A DNA stretch of 64,000 nucleotides from Macrolepiota albuminosa (Eukaryota > Basidiomycota > Agaricomycetes > Agaricales > Agaricaceae): positions 4,634,947 through 4,698,946 of the forward strand of contig JAMWFC010000049.1 of the NCBI GenBank assembly GCA_027475525.1. Direction: 5' to 3'. Numbering within the stretch: position 1 is the first letter of the stretch; each line of letters opens with the position of its first letter. Both the position numbers and the translations under genes were made by a program. Shown piece by piece: positions 11,357-19,840 of this stretch. The notes below the pieces were generated by a model. The model ran no database searches and was not told the origin of the DNA. It saw nothing but the letters and a program-made list of their open reading frames with translations.

Positions 11357-12237
11357 AGGTTTATCTGGCGCTCTGAAGTTGCAAGTAAGGAGTGGGCGTA
11401 GTTGCCCCCCAGACCAGCGTAAGGATGCAGTGGTGGTTCTATAATGGCCAGCGCCTTAGTTGCTTCTGGTACATTGTCGTTAGCTGTAGAAGTTGAAGCT
11501 TTTGGTAAGGCAGGGTCTGCCATTGCACCTGAGGGCCTATAATCCTTTAAAGGCTGCTTGCCCTTTCTGATTTCTACCCTATTGAAAACCTGATTCTTTA
11601 GCAATTTCAACTCCCTTTCCAGAGTTTCAATCCTTTCTTCACGTGACAACATAGGCCGTTCACTAACTGCATTGAGCTGGAGTACTTTGTGAATTAGCAC
11701 TTGTTGGAGAGTCGCTTCCACTTCGGTTGTCGCCATACTATTCAAGTTTCCCGTCGCTAAGTTCCTGGGATTCCGACGGTGCCACTTGTCAATACGTCCC
11801 TGGAAAGTCTTATGCTCAGGATAAAGAGGAATGTTAGTGCCCAAAGGTAATACTAGTTTTCTGTCTACCCCACGGCGCACTTTCCCTTGTCGCAAATACT
11901 GTTCGAGGATAGCACATCAACCCCTGGTCATGGTATGTCCTGCCTCGCCACAAAAATGACAAAGGCCCATATGTTGCTTCTAGGCACCGAAAGACTAGTC
12001 GAGATCAAGGTCTCCAGTTTATTTATAATGTTAGCTACTGCGTTGTTAATGGCGTTTTCCAAATTCTCCTTTTTGACAAATCCGTTCCGGTCATTGGCAG
12101 CGCTAGGAGCTGGCGACTCTAGCTTGGGTGCCATTCCTCCATGGTCCGTGCCAGGTTGCTGTAAAGGTATACCCATATCCGTGCCCTTTAATACCCACTT
12201 TCCTGCCTCAAAGACCTTTTCTATGTCGTAGGGTTCT
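11302..12237 (-). pseudogene. Element B Gag C-terminal part and linker
   Basis: From the insertion point of C the minus frame reads PYDIEKVFEAGKWVLKGTDM (12232 onward), continuing the Gag frame found at 22588-23373. It then runs through an Asn/Pro-rich linker (12176-11928), a stop/frameshift, and ORF 11895-11302 with TTEVEATLQQVLIHKVLQLN and REERIETLERELKLLKNQVF, a probable coiled coil. The tail overlaps the start of the protease ORF in another frame. This class of Gag usually carries a CCHC knuckle in this stretch; I could not find an intact one. Non-functional in this copy. Confidence 0.6.
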
Positions 12238-12472
12238 TGTAACGAAGTTACAGGATTTGTGAGAGCTTAAGTTCACACAGTACAGAATCAGACCAGACCG
12301 GTCTATTGACTATGTAGTGTAAAACAAAATTAAGCTGCTTAATAAGCAGCACATATGTACGTATATATAGTAAAGTAATTAATATATTATATTTATTATA
12401 ATAAATATAATATAATACCTAATACAGTAAGTAAAGCTATGTGGCCAACGCCACATAGCGGACTACGCTACA
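12238..12472 (-). repeat. Element C 3' LTR (235 bp)
   Basis: Plus-strand ends TGTAACGAAG...CGCTACA. Identical to the other LTR (22298-22532) except one base (ACATATG here, ATATATG there). Inside it are three inverted repeats: TGTAAC/GTTACA at the very end, GCTGCTTA/TAAGCAGC in the middle, and CTATGTGG/CCACATAG near the other end. The central part is a TA-rich run. Confidence 0.95.
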
Positions 12473-12482
12473 CACCCCCCAA
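12473..12482 (-). promoter_or_regulatory. Polypurine tract of element C
   Basis: On the minus strand TTGGGGGGTG lies directly before the 3' LTR. Such a purine run primes plus-strand DNA synthesis in LTR retrotransposons. The same run is kept in element D at the matching place (45875-45884). Confidence 0.8.
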
Positions 12483-12517
12483 TCAGACCGAGCTACGGTC
12501 TCAAGATAATACAACGG

Positions 12518-14485
12518 TCATGCCGTTGGTAAGTCTGGGACGGGGGCAATAGGAGAGTCCCCAGGCTCCCGGAATGGATCGGCAGTCGCGTCGTCCATGT
12601 CGTAGTCGAGGAGTTCATCCTCGGGTGCGGGCGCGTAAGAAGTACCCGAAGGCCCTGCTACAGGCAGGGAATCGTCATAGTCCCGGAGGGGGGACAGTGT
12701 GAGATTGGGGTCGATGGTCGACCCCGAGACGGTTGGTTGGGGATCAGGCAGATCCCCGGTGTCGGACGGGTACTGGCGCGTCCAGATTTCGCGGGCATGA
12801 ATGTCTTGCCCGATAGAGAGGTACATCCCCTTGGCGAGCGCGTCGTCGTATGCACGACGACTGTCCTGCTGCTGGAGCATCAGGCGTTGACGATCGCCGA
12901 TGGTGCCCTCGCGCCACCCATCCCACTGAGGGATGGACTGGGGTGTACCATAGTGATCGAGGCGTTGTAGCCTCTCGTCGTCGATAGCAGCCGCCTCGTT
13001 GTAGAGCTGGCTGTCGCTGAAGAATAGATGGGCCAAGTAGGTGACCCCATAAGTGTACGCGTGGTCAGCCCAGCTGACCGGGATTTGATTGTGGAGAAGG
13101 ACGCGTAACGCGTCCGAAGTGGAGAACACGGAAGCTGACGCTTCCGGAATGTCCACAGCCCGAACCTCGAAGGTAGGGTCGTCGGCGTGGATGGGCTCAA
13201 AGACTCGCCCCGTGGCCGCCTCGTACTTGGCCACGGCCTCTTTATAGAGGCCTGGCCTGGCGAAGACGTAGGCCAGGTACTTGTGTACCGTGGCCTTAGA
13301 GGGGCGGCTGGCGCTGAGGGCGCGTACAAGCGCAAACCCAAAGAGGCTGCGCCAATGAATGCGCATGGCTCGGTCCATGGCCAGACCGGTCCACACATTG
13401 GACGTCCCAGGACGTCCATAGAGGAGGGCGTATGAGCCCAGGTAGTCCAAAGCAAATGGTTGCTTTGGATCAGGGGGGGTAAGGCCGACGAAGGCAATCT
13501 TCCCTCCCTCTTTGCGGCGATAGAGCCGCGACGGCACAATCATTCGCGGGAAACTCTCCCGCTCCTCTGGACTCGCGAAGGGTACCGCGATAGTCCTATA
13601 CTCGACCTCGTCGAGTAAATGAGACATAGCTCTGTCTCGGGCCGTAGGGTGGCAGTTGAGCGCCACCCGCTTGAATTCGTTGAGCAAGAGGTAGCCCAAC
13701 TGACGCTGCCGAAGCGGCGTAAACTGGTTGTTGACCAGTGCGTGAAGTCTGCGGACTTCTCGAGGACTGCGGGGAAACCCGCGAGGTGCAACTTGGTACA
13801 CCTTACTGTTGTGGGGCGTCGCGGCGGCGTTGCCCGGTTTGTCGTCCTCGAAGGACCTGGCTGCGCGGGCTTCTTGCCCGACGAAGATGGTATTGGTCCT
13901 TGGCGACCAATAGAATTGGGGAGCCAACCCCGCGCCAAAGAATGAGTTTTGGCGCTCAATAGTGTGATCACGGTAGATCACCACACCGAGCGCATCAGGG
14001 ATGCGCCCGGTTTCGTCCTCAAGGAGGGCGGCCCCTCGTTTGGCGCTGTTCTGCGCCCGACGCTCCATCTTGGCTCGTCGATTGCTGTTGCGCCGTTCGC
14101 GCGCCATACGCTGTGCCGCCGTCTCGTGCGGCACTGGGGATTCCATACGAGCCTCTTCAGGCTCCTCATACCAATCGTCGTCGGAGGGAGGGGAAGGCAG
14201 CCTCTCTGGCTCCGACTTCTCAGATCGTGGGTCCATTGCCCACACACACCGCGGGAGTCGGGCTGGCAGGCCCTCTACCAGTATAGCGGGTAAAAAGGGG
14301 ATGTTAGCCCCTGGGGCCCCTTTCGGGGCATCCTCGGGGAAGTGCACGTTGACGTAGGCGCGCACTTCCGGCTGCTTACCCCGACGATCCTTTCGGGGTT
14401 GTGAGGCCTTGGCCTCAGTGGGGCGTGTGCTCACACCCCTGGAACTCTGCTCCCCAGAGTGCGTGGTGGATACCACGGATACTGG
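12518..14485 (-). CDS. Element C ORF4: ~650-aa protein of unknown function
   Basis: Open minus frame directly after the UGA that ends ORF3 and in the same frame. Its first possible near-start codon is GTG (14476); the first ATG is about 80 codons in (AMDPRSEKSEPE). Layout: a basic, Pro/Ser-rich N-terminus with an Arg-rich stretch (RMARERRNSNRRAKMERR, ~residues 125-145); a mostly helical, probably globular middle (e.g. LDYLGSYALLYGRP, MDRAMRIHWRSLFGFALVRA, WADHAYTYGVTYLAHLFF); and an acidic, Pro-rich tail (LLDYDMDDATADPFREPGD). No RT, nuclease, protease, envelope signal peptide or membrane segment is seen. Element D keeps a colinear, damaged copy. Similar uncharacterised proteins seem familiar from other agaricomycete genomes, but I know no function. 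Could be accessory or a second Gag-like protein; not assigned. Confidence 0.7.
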   Translation of the reverse strand, partial: PVSVVSTTHSGEQSSRGVSTRPTEAKASQPRKDRRGKQPEVRAYVNVHFPEDAPKGAPGANIPFLPAILVEGLPARLPRCVWAMDPRSEKSEPERLPSPPSDDDWYEEPEEARMESPVPHETAAQRMARERRNSNRRAKMERRAQNSAKRGAALLEDETGRIPDALGVVIYRDHTIERQNSFFGAGLAPQFYWSPRTNTIFVGQEARAARSFEDDKPGNAAATPHNSKVYQVAPRGFPRSPREVRRLHALVNNQFTPLRQRQLGYLLLNEFKRVALNCHPTARDRAMSHLLDEVEYRTIAVPFASPEERESFPRMIVPSRLYRRKEGGKIAFVGLTPPDPKQPFALDYLGSYALLYGRPGTSNVWTGLAMDRAMRIHWRSLFGFALVRALSASRPSKATVHKYLAYVFARPGLYKEAVAKYEAATGRVFEPIHADDPTFEVRAVDIPEASASVFSTSDALRVLLHNQIPVSWADHAYTYGVTYLAHLFFSDSQLYNEAAAIDDERLQRLDHYGTPQSIPQWDGWREGTIGDRQRLMLQQQDSRRAYDDALAKGMYLSIGQDIHAREIWTRQYPSDTGDLPDPQPTVSGSTIDPNLTLSPLRDYDDSLPVAGPSGTSYAPAPEDELLDYDMDDATADPFREPGDSPIAPVPDLPTA

Positions 14486-15649
14486 TCACGAAGACGCGAC
14501 CTCAGACACGCCGCTGGCGAGGCGCTGGATAAGCCGGGGGGCGGCTGGAGCAGGAACATCTTCATAAGGGAGGATGTCCCGTCCTAGACCGGCCTCCCGG
14601 CCGGGGGCAGCAACGCTCGACGTAATCAAGCGGGAGGGCGTGTCCTCCACTCCTTGCCGACGCGCCCTTTTGCTGGAGTCGGTGTCCCGACTCGGGGGTG
14701 TAGTCTGCCGCTTACGAGCGGCCGAAATGGCAAGGAGATCAGTTTTGCGCTGAGCGCGCATATGATCCATGTCGTCCATCATCCGGCAGATGAGGACGAC
14801 TGCCTCCGCATCGCGGAGGAATGACGACTCTGCGGGTACATCGTACCCGTTATCTCCAAGACGTTGGAGAAGGGTAGCCAGGACTAAGTCCTGGCTGTGA
14901 GTGGGCTCGACAGCCCGTGCTTTTCCTTTGTCGCGTCGAGGACGCGACTCTTCTTCCGAGCTGGGCTCGGATTGGTGCGGCATCTCCAGCCGCTGTAGCA
15001 AGGAGAGCTTGGCCAGGCTCTCCGTCGGCGCATCGGACGATGATCCGACGCTTCGTTCTGTATTGAGAGTTTCTGCTCTCTCAATGGCCGCGGTGGCCTG
15101 CACGAGGGATGCTCGGCGTCCCTCTAGATTATCGGTTGGTACTGTGGTCGACAGAGAAATCGACCGGCCTCCCTTGGCTTGCGACTCATGCGAGTCGCTG
15201 TACTGGGGCATTGCGCCCCAAGCCCCCATCCAAGCCGGGGGGTACGGCATCATTACGGGCACACCACCCATCCCAGGGTAGTGCGCCGGGGCGGTAAACT
15301 GGGGAAAAGGATGTGTCCCCAGTTGCCCTGTTGCCGGTACAGGGGCAAGCTGCCTCCATGCCGGCGCTGCTTGGGGGCTGACTAGCCCCCCGTAGGCCTG
15401 TTGCTGGAATTGGCCCTCGGTGTGATGTGGCGCATAAGCGCCCGGTGCTGGTTGTTGGGGCTGATAGCCGCCCACAGGTGCGTTCTGGGGCATGAAGTTG
15501 CCCTGCATGGTTTGAAGTGGCGGATAGCCACTGATCACCGGCTGCTGCGGCGGATAGCCCGCCGCTGGTTGTTGCTGCTGCTGTGGGAAGCCCACAGCCT
15601 GTTGCGATTGTCCCCACTGGGGCGCATTTTGGGTCAGCGGGGGAGCCAT
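14486..15649 (-). CDS. Element C ORF3: Pro/Gln/Gly-rich protein of unknown function
   Basis: ATG at 15649 (MAPPLTQNAPQWGQ), stop UGA at 14486-14488. The first ~140 residues are a low-complexity P/Q/G/Y-rich region (repeated PQQ and GYPP motifs), then a Ser/Glu-rich linker, EESRPRRDKGKARAVEP, a helical stretch (VLATLLQRLGDNGYDVPAESSFL, RMMDDMDHMRAQRKTDLL) and a tail ending VSEVASS. An upstream ATG at 15756 (MDSMPVDISD then Gln repeats) is in another frame and meets this ORF at an 8-G run (15653-15660); in element D a 7-G run and nearby indels make the two parts one frame. Function unknown. The disordered N-terminus plus basic patch might bind nucleic acid or self-assemble; that is inference only. 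Confidence 0.7.
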   Translation of the reverse strand: MAPPLTQNAPQWGQSQQAVGFPQQQQQPAAGYPPQQPVISGYPPLQTMQGNFMPQNAPVGGYQPQQPAPGAYAPHHTEGQFQQQAYGGLVSPQAAPAWRQLAPVPATGQLGTHPFPQFTAPAHYPGMGGVPVMMPYPPAWMGAWGAMPQYSDSHESQAKGGRSISLSTTVPTDNLEGRRASLVQATAAIERAETLNTERSVGSSSDAPTESLAKLSLLQRLEMPHQSEPSSEEESRPRRDKGKARAVEPTHSQDLVLATLLQRLGDNGYDVPAESSFLRDAEAVVLICRMMDDMDHMRAQRKTDLLAISAARKRQTTPPSRDTDSSKRARRQGVEDTPSRLITSSVAAPGREAGLGRDILPYEDVPAPAAPRLIQRLASGVSEVASS

Positions 15650-15767
15650 CTGCCCCCCCCTTCAGCCGACGGTAAGACCGACGGCGTACTCTCAAATTGC
15701 TGCTGCTGTAGCTGCTGCTGCTGCTGGTCACTTATGTCCACGGGCATGCTGTCCATGGTTGGGGAAA

Positions 15768-15795
15768 AAAAGGCGAAAAAGAAATTTCGCCTTTT
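15768..15795 (-). promoter_or_regulatory. Perfect 11-bp hairpin between pol and ORF3 of element C
   Basis: Arms at 15768-15778 (AAAAGGCGAAA) and 15785-15795 (TTTCGCCTTTT) with a 6-nt loop. It sits just after the pol stop and before the ORF3 start. It could be an RNA structure in the element transcript (for reinitiation or processing). In element D the matching spot is degraded, so conservation is not shown. Confidence 0.4.
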
Positions 15796-15860
15796 AAGAC
15801 GTGTTTCAGCCACAGCTGCTGACCAACTCAGCCAAGCCGCGATCGGCACTGCCGATCAAA

Positions 15861-18800
15861 TTAAGCGCCGGCACGCTTACTTAATTGATGTGGGCGCTTA
15901 ACGCCCTTCAACTCCAAATAACGGTCAAGTGCCGCTAGCTTGGAGCAATGGGAGTGTGGCTCCCATGTTGTGTCCCCCAGGGACCATCGTACCTCAAACT
16001 CGAGCGTGTTACGCTCAGTCCACCGGTGCCCAATTATGCACTCGACGAACCATTCATCATCGTCTCGAGCCCCAAAATCATCGTGTTACGCTCAGTCCAC
16101 CGGTGCCCAATTATGCACTCGACGAACCATTCATCGTCGTCTCGAGCCCCAAAATCATAGGGGCCCGGGGTCGCCCTGTTAGGGAACAGCGCATCATCAG
16201 ACGCGCTATAAGGTCGCAACAGCGACACATGGAACTTAGGAACGATGCGTCGTTCCTGTAATGCCAGAGGCAGCTCCAACACATAGTTGGAGGTACTTGG
16301 CTCTGCGTCTAGGACGCGGTATGGGCCTACCCATTTCGGGCAGAGTTTACTCGCCCGTCCCTTTGGGAGCCTCAGATTACGCGTTGATAAGTATACCAAC
16401 GCTCCTACAGCTATTGGCGGGTCTGTTCACCTACGGTGATTGGCGTTCTTTGCCTGAAAGACTCGCGCCTCTATGATGGCGTCATGCGCCGCCGCGATGT
16501 TCTCCAGGGCCTGCCTGGCGAACTCGACAACTCCACGGTGAGCTACCGTATCAGCACGAACTTCGTGCAGCATGGAGGGCAAGTACCCTCCGTTGAGTTC
16601 AAAGGGCGCATACCCTGTGGTCTCCGAGATACTCGCGTTAATCGCGAACTCCGTGAGTGGACACCAGTCCACCCAGTCCCGTTGGTCAGGGCGAACAACT
16701 GCCCTCAAAATCTGACCTATACTGCGGTTAACCCGCTCTGTCTGCCCATCCGTCTGCGGATGGAAGGACGTCGACATGAGAAGTCGCGCTCCTAGCAGTT
16801 TGTGAAGTTCTCTCCACCATTGAGACGTGAACTTTGAGTCACGATCGCTCACAATGGTGCTAGGCAGCCCATGCAGCCTAACGATCTCCCTCAGGTAGAT
16901 CCACGACAGCTCCTTAGCCATCAGCGTAGTTCGCACCGGTATGAGGTGCACCATGCTTGTCATACGACATATGACTACCCAGAGGTAATCGAACCCTCTG
17001 GACTCGGGAAAGGGACCTACGAAGTCCATTCCAATTGAGTCCCAGGGTTTCACCGGCACGGGTAGCTGGTGTAGCTTCCCAAGAGGGGATCCAGGGGGCA
17101 ACTTTGCCCTCTGGCACGCTGCGCAGGACGCGCAAAACTTAGTCACTTCTTGGGCCATACGTGGCCACCAATACCATCGCCGGATGTAGCCCAATGTCCG
17201 GGCGGCACCAAAGTGCCCCACCAGGGCATGGGCCTGGTCCAAGACCCGCGTAACAATGGTACGCGTACGGGGGAGGCATACCACTGCCACCCCTTGACGG
17301 TTCTCCGTCGTGATGAGTCCACCAGGCTCATGCCTGAACCAAGGATGGTCGTCAGGATTGGCGATTATCTCGGCAAAGAGAGGATCATCGCCATAGTCCT
17401 GCACCACCTCCTGCCGGAAGTTGTCATTGACCAGGCTAGGAGGCTGGGATGAAGGCAATTCGCCTTCGAGCATCTCCGCAAGCGTAACGGGTACATCGTG
17501 GCGCTCGTGCTCCCTAGTGGATGCTGGGTCCACGGTTTCATGCTCCTTGAGCAACTGGGCGGCTACGTCCCGTTCTTCACGCTGCTCTCTGAGGCGAGTG
17601 CTCCGCCTCCGTTCATCGTCACGCATAGCGCGTACTTCCAGGACATGCTCCCTGAGCTCCTGGTATCGGTGGAGAGGTAAATCCTCTCCATCAGGGTCTA
17701 TGCGGCAGTCTGCCTGCACATACTCATGAGGCTCGTGAGCCTCCCCGACTACATCACTCTCAAAGTAGCGTGACAAGCAGTCTGCCACTTTGTTGAGTTC
17801 ACCTTTAACATAGGTGATGTCGAACTGGTATCTCGACATGTAGTCTATCCACCGTCGCTGACGCGGCGACAAGTTCACCTGAGTTTTAAAGAACTCAAGG
17901 GCCTTGTGGTCCGTTATGATGTGGATGGGGTATCCCATCAGCTTATCCTCCCACTTGAGGAGAGCCTCGAGTATGGCAAGAGTCTCCAACTCGTGCACCG
18001 CATAGTTTTGCTGGGCCGTCGTGAACTTCTTCGACATGAACCCTGCTGGGCGGCACGTCTGCCAGCTGCTTCCCTGGCTGTACATGGCCCCGACGCCTGT
18101 CTTGGACGCGTCGCAAATGAGCCATATAGGCTCGTCCCGTCTAGGGTCGATTGGTCGAATCACCGGAGTCTTCGTACAGATCCGTTTGACCATCTCGAAG
18201 CACCGCTGGTGCAACGGCCTCCAATTGAACGGTGACCCGTTCTGCGTCATGGCCATAAGTGGCCCAGTATAGGCTGTGACATTGGGCAAGAAGCTCGATA
18301 TGTAGTTGACAAGGCCAACGAATCGTTGGATGTCATTGTAGTTTTGGGGCGTGCGCCACTCCCGAATACGATCGAGCTTGTCCTGATCAGGGTGGATACC
18401 CCGCTCGTCTATGACATGCCCTAGGCAGTCTATACTCTGAGCGTAGAGCTCACATTTTTTCCACTTCAAGTACAACTTGTACTTGCGCAGTCGTTCGAAT
18501 ACGACTCTGAGGTGCTGCTCATGCTCCTCCATGGTATCCGAGTAGATGAATATGTCATCTAAGTAGACGTGCATGAAACGTCCTATTACGTCTCGGAAGA
18601 TAGAGGTCATTAGCCTCTGGAAAGTTGCTGGAGCATTGCAGTCTCCAATCTGCATTATATTGCTCGTGAATGTACCCATGATCAACGCAAATACGGTCTT
18701 GGGTACGTCCTCGGTGCGAATGCACACCTGCTCGTAAGCGTCAGTAAGGTCAATCTTCGAGCGATACTTCGCCCGAGCCACGTCTTCCCAGATCACCTCT

Positions 18801-19840
18801 TGATCTGGTAAAGGAGTTACATCCTTTATGGTATTGTCATTGCGCTGACGCGCATCAAGAGCTGTTCGAAGGGTTCCATCCTTCTTCGGGATGCACAATA
18901 ACGGTGCAGCTTGAGCGGTGGTGCATGGGGACCACCATTGAGCATTCAAGTAGCGATTAGTCTTATCGCGTAGTTGCTCCTGGAGGGCGCGCGGACAGCG
19001 CGGCAAGTGGTACTTATACTGCTTGCTCTCGTCTATGAGATTAATCTCATGGTTCACCTCCCGCCATGGCGGCAGCTCCTCCTTGGTCCCGTTGACCATG
19101 TCGGCGAATTCTTCTTGCCATTGCTGACGCAACCGAGGAATATCTTCCTCACGAAGGCTTGTCGCCTTCTGCTTCCCCTTCATACGCACCGGGGGAAGTA
19201 ATTCCACCGTCTCTGAGGGTGGCCGAGGCGGCGGTGCATACTGCTCGCGCATTGCGAGCACCCGATTGACACTGTCATCAGGTATATGTAGTCTCAGCGG
19301 AGCACCCGCTACCGCTGCCTTACAAGCCACGAGGCTTCTTCCCTCATATACAAGCGAGTACGCTACGGATACCTCGTCCGGGGCTGGCTGGCAATACACT
19401 GGTTTGACGGTCATCCGTCTCTGGTGCGCATTTCGCGCACACGTGGCTGCCACCAGCTCGTTCCACTCTTGCGGCATTCGGGGGTTGTATGCCCAGTCGT
19501 ACTCCGGTAGGGGAGCTGGTCGCTCCCATAGGGACCGTGTGTCCCCCTCTACTGAGGCTTCCGCCTCTCGAATGCTGTCTTTCAAGTCTTCCAACTTGAC
19601 TCGTGAGGACGTAGGTGGACATACGTCCACTGAGTCCTCCCGTCGTCTCGCCTTGCGATGGCGTTTGTCTGGAGGCCTTGCGCCTCGAATCTCAGGAGCG
19701 ATTATTCGCTCGTTGCTCCTCTTGGAGGTTTGATACTCCTCCTCGCTCATCATTACCACGTTGTGGTCTGCGCTTAGTCCAGGCATAGCCTGCACTTCCT
19801 CCTCCCCATCCTCCACGGTCGGCACTCTGCACCGGCCAAG
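15861..19840 (-). CDS. Element C Pol: reverse transcriptase, RNase H, integrase, chromodomain
   Basis: Begins right after the UGA at 19841-19843 (LGRCRVPTVEDG) in the Gag-Pro frame; the first codon with start potential is GTG. It is open for 1,132+ codons to a TGA at 16427. Residues counted from 19825: RT with IPKKDGTLRTALDARQRND, KIDLTDAYEQ, VYLDDIFIYS (~420); RNase H ICDASKTGVGAM (~569), HELETLAILEAL, TDHKALE; H2C2 finger HFGAARTLG...CASCAACQ (~865-900); integrase MDFVGPF (~932), SDRDSKFTSQWW (~991), DGQTERVNRS (~1030); then after the TGA a KWVGPYRVL (GPY/F-like) segment and a chromodomain to a TAA at 15861-15863. The TGA replaces a codon that is CAA in D (ancestor probably CGA). The catalytic residues are intact. 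Confidence 0.92.
15870..16185 (-). pseudogene. Chromodomain of element C, disrupted by a 77-bp tandem duplication
   Basis: Around the end of Pol the minus strand encodes EWFVECIIGHRWTER then, beyond the duplication, LEFEVRWSLGDTTWEPHSHC and LAALDRYLELKG. V-E-x-I-x-x-H-R, L-x-F-x-V-R-W and T-W-E-P-x-x-H mark a chromodomain, which in chromoviruses directs integration to marked chromatin. Two copies of a 77-bp unit (16005-16081 and 16082-16158) shift the frame, so the protein would end in an aberrant MMNGSSSA tail. Element D has one copy of the unit, so the duplication is a derived change in C. Confidence 0.8.
16005..16158. repeat. 77-bp tandem duplication in element C
   Basis: Two adjacent copies starting CGTGTTACGCTCAGTCCACC at 16005 and 16082, nearly identical (one A/G difference near the middle). 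Absent from element D. Confidence 0.9.

Noticed and set aside
15768..15795. Bacterial-type rho-independent terminator
   Set aside because: A hairpin with a T run exists, but the context is a fungal retrotransposon, so a terminator call has no basis.
12737..15901. Long plus-strand ORFs opposite element C ORF3/ORF4 (e.g. 13619-13945, 15401-15901)
   Set aside because: GC-rich antisense shadows; no motifs, and not kept as ORFs in element D.
16427..16429. Third programmed UGA in element C Pol
   Set aside because: Element D has CAA there and the likely ancestor is CGA, so it is an ordinary nonsense change, unlike the two shared UGAs.
16436..19733. Plus-strand ORFs opposite element C pol
   Set aside because: Shadow frames of a strongly recognised RT-integrase gene on the minus strand.
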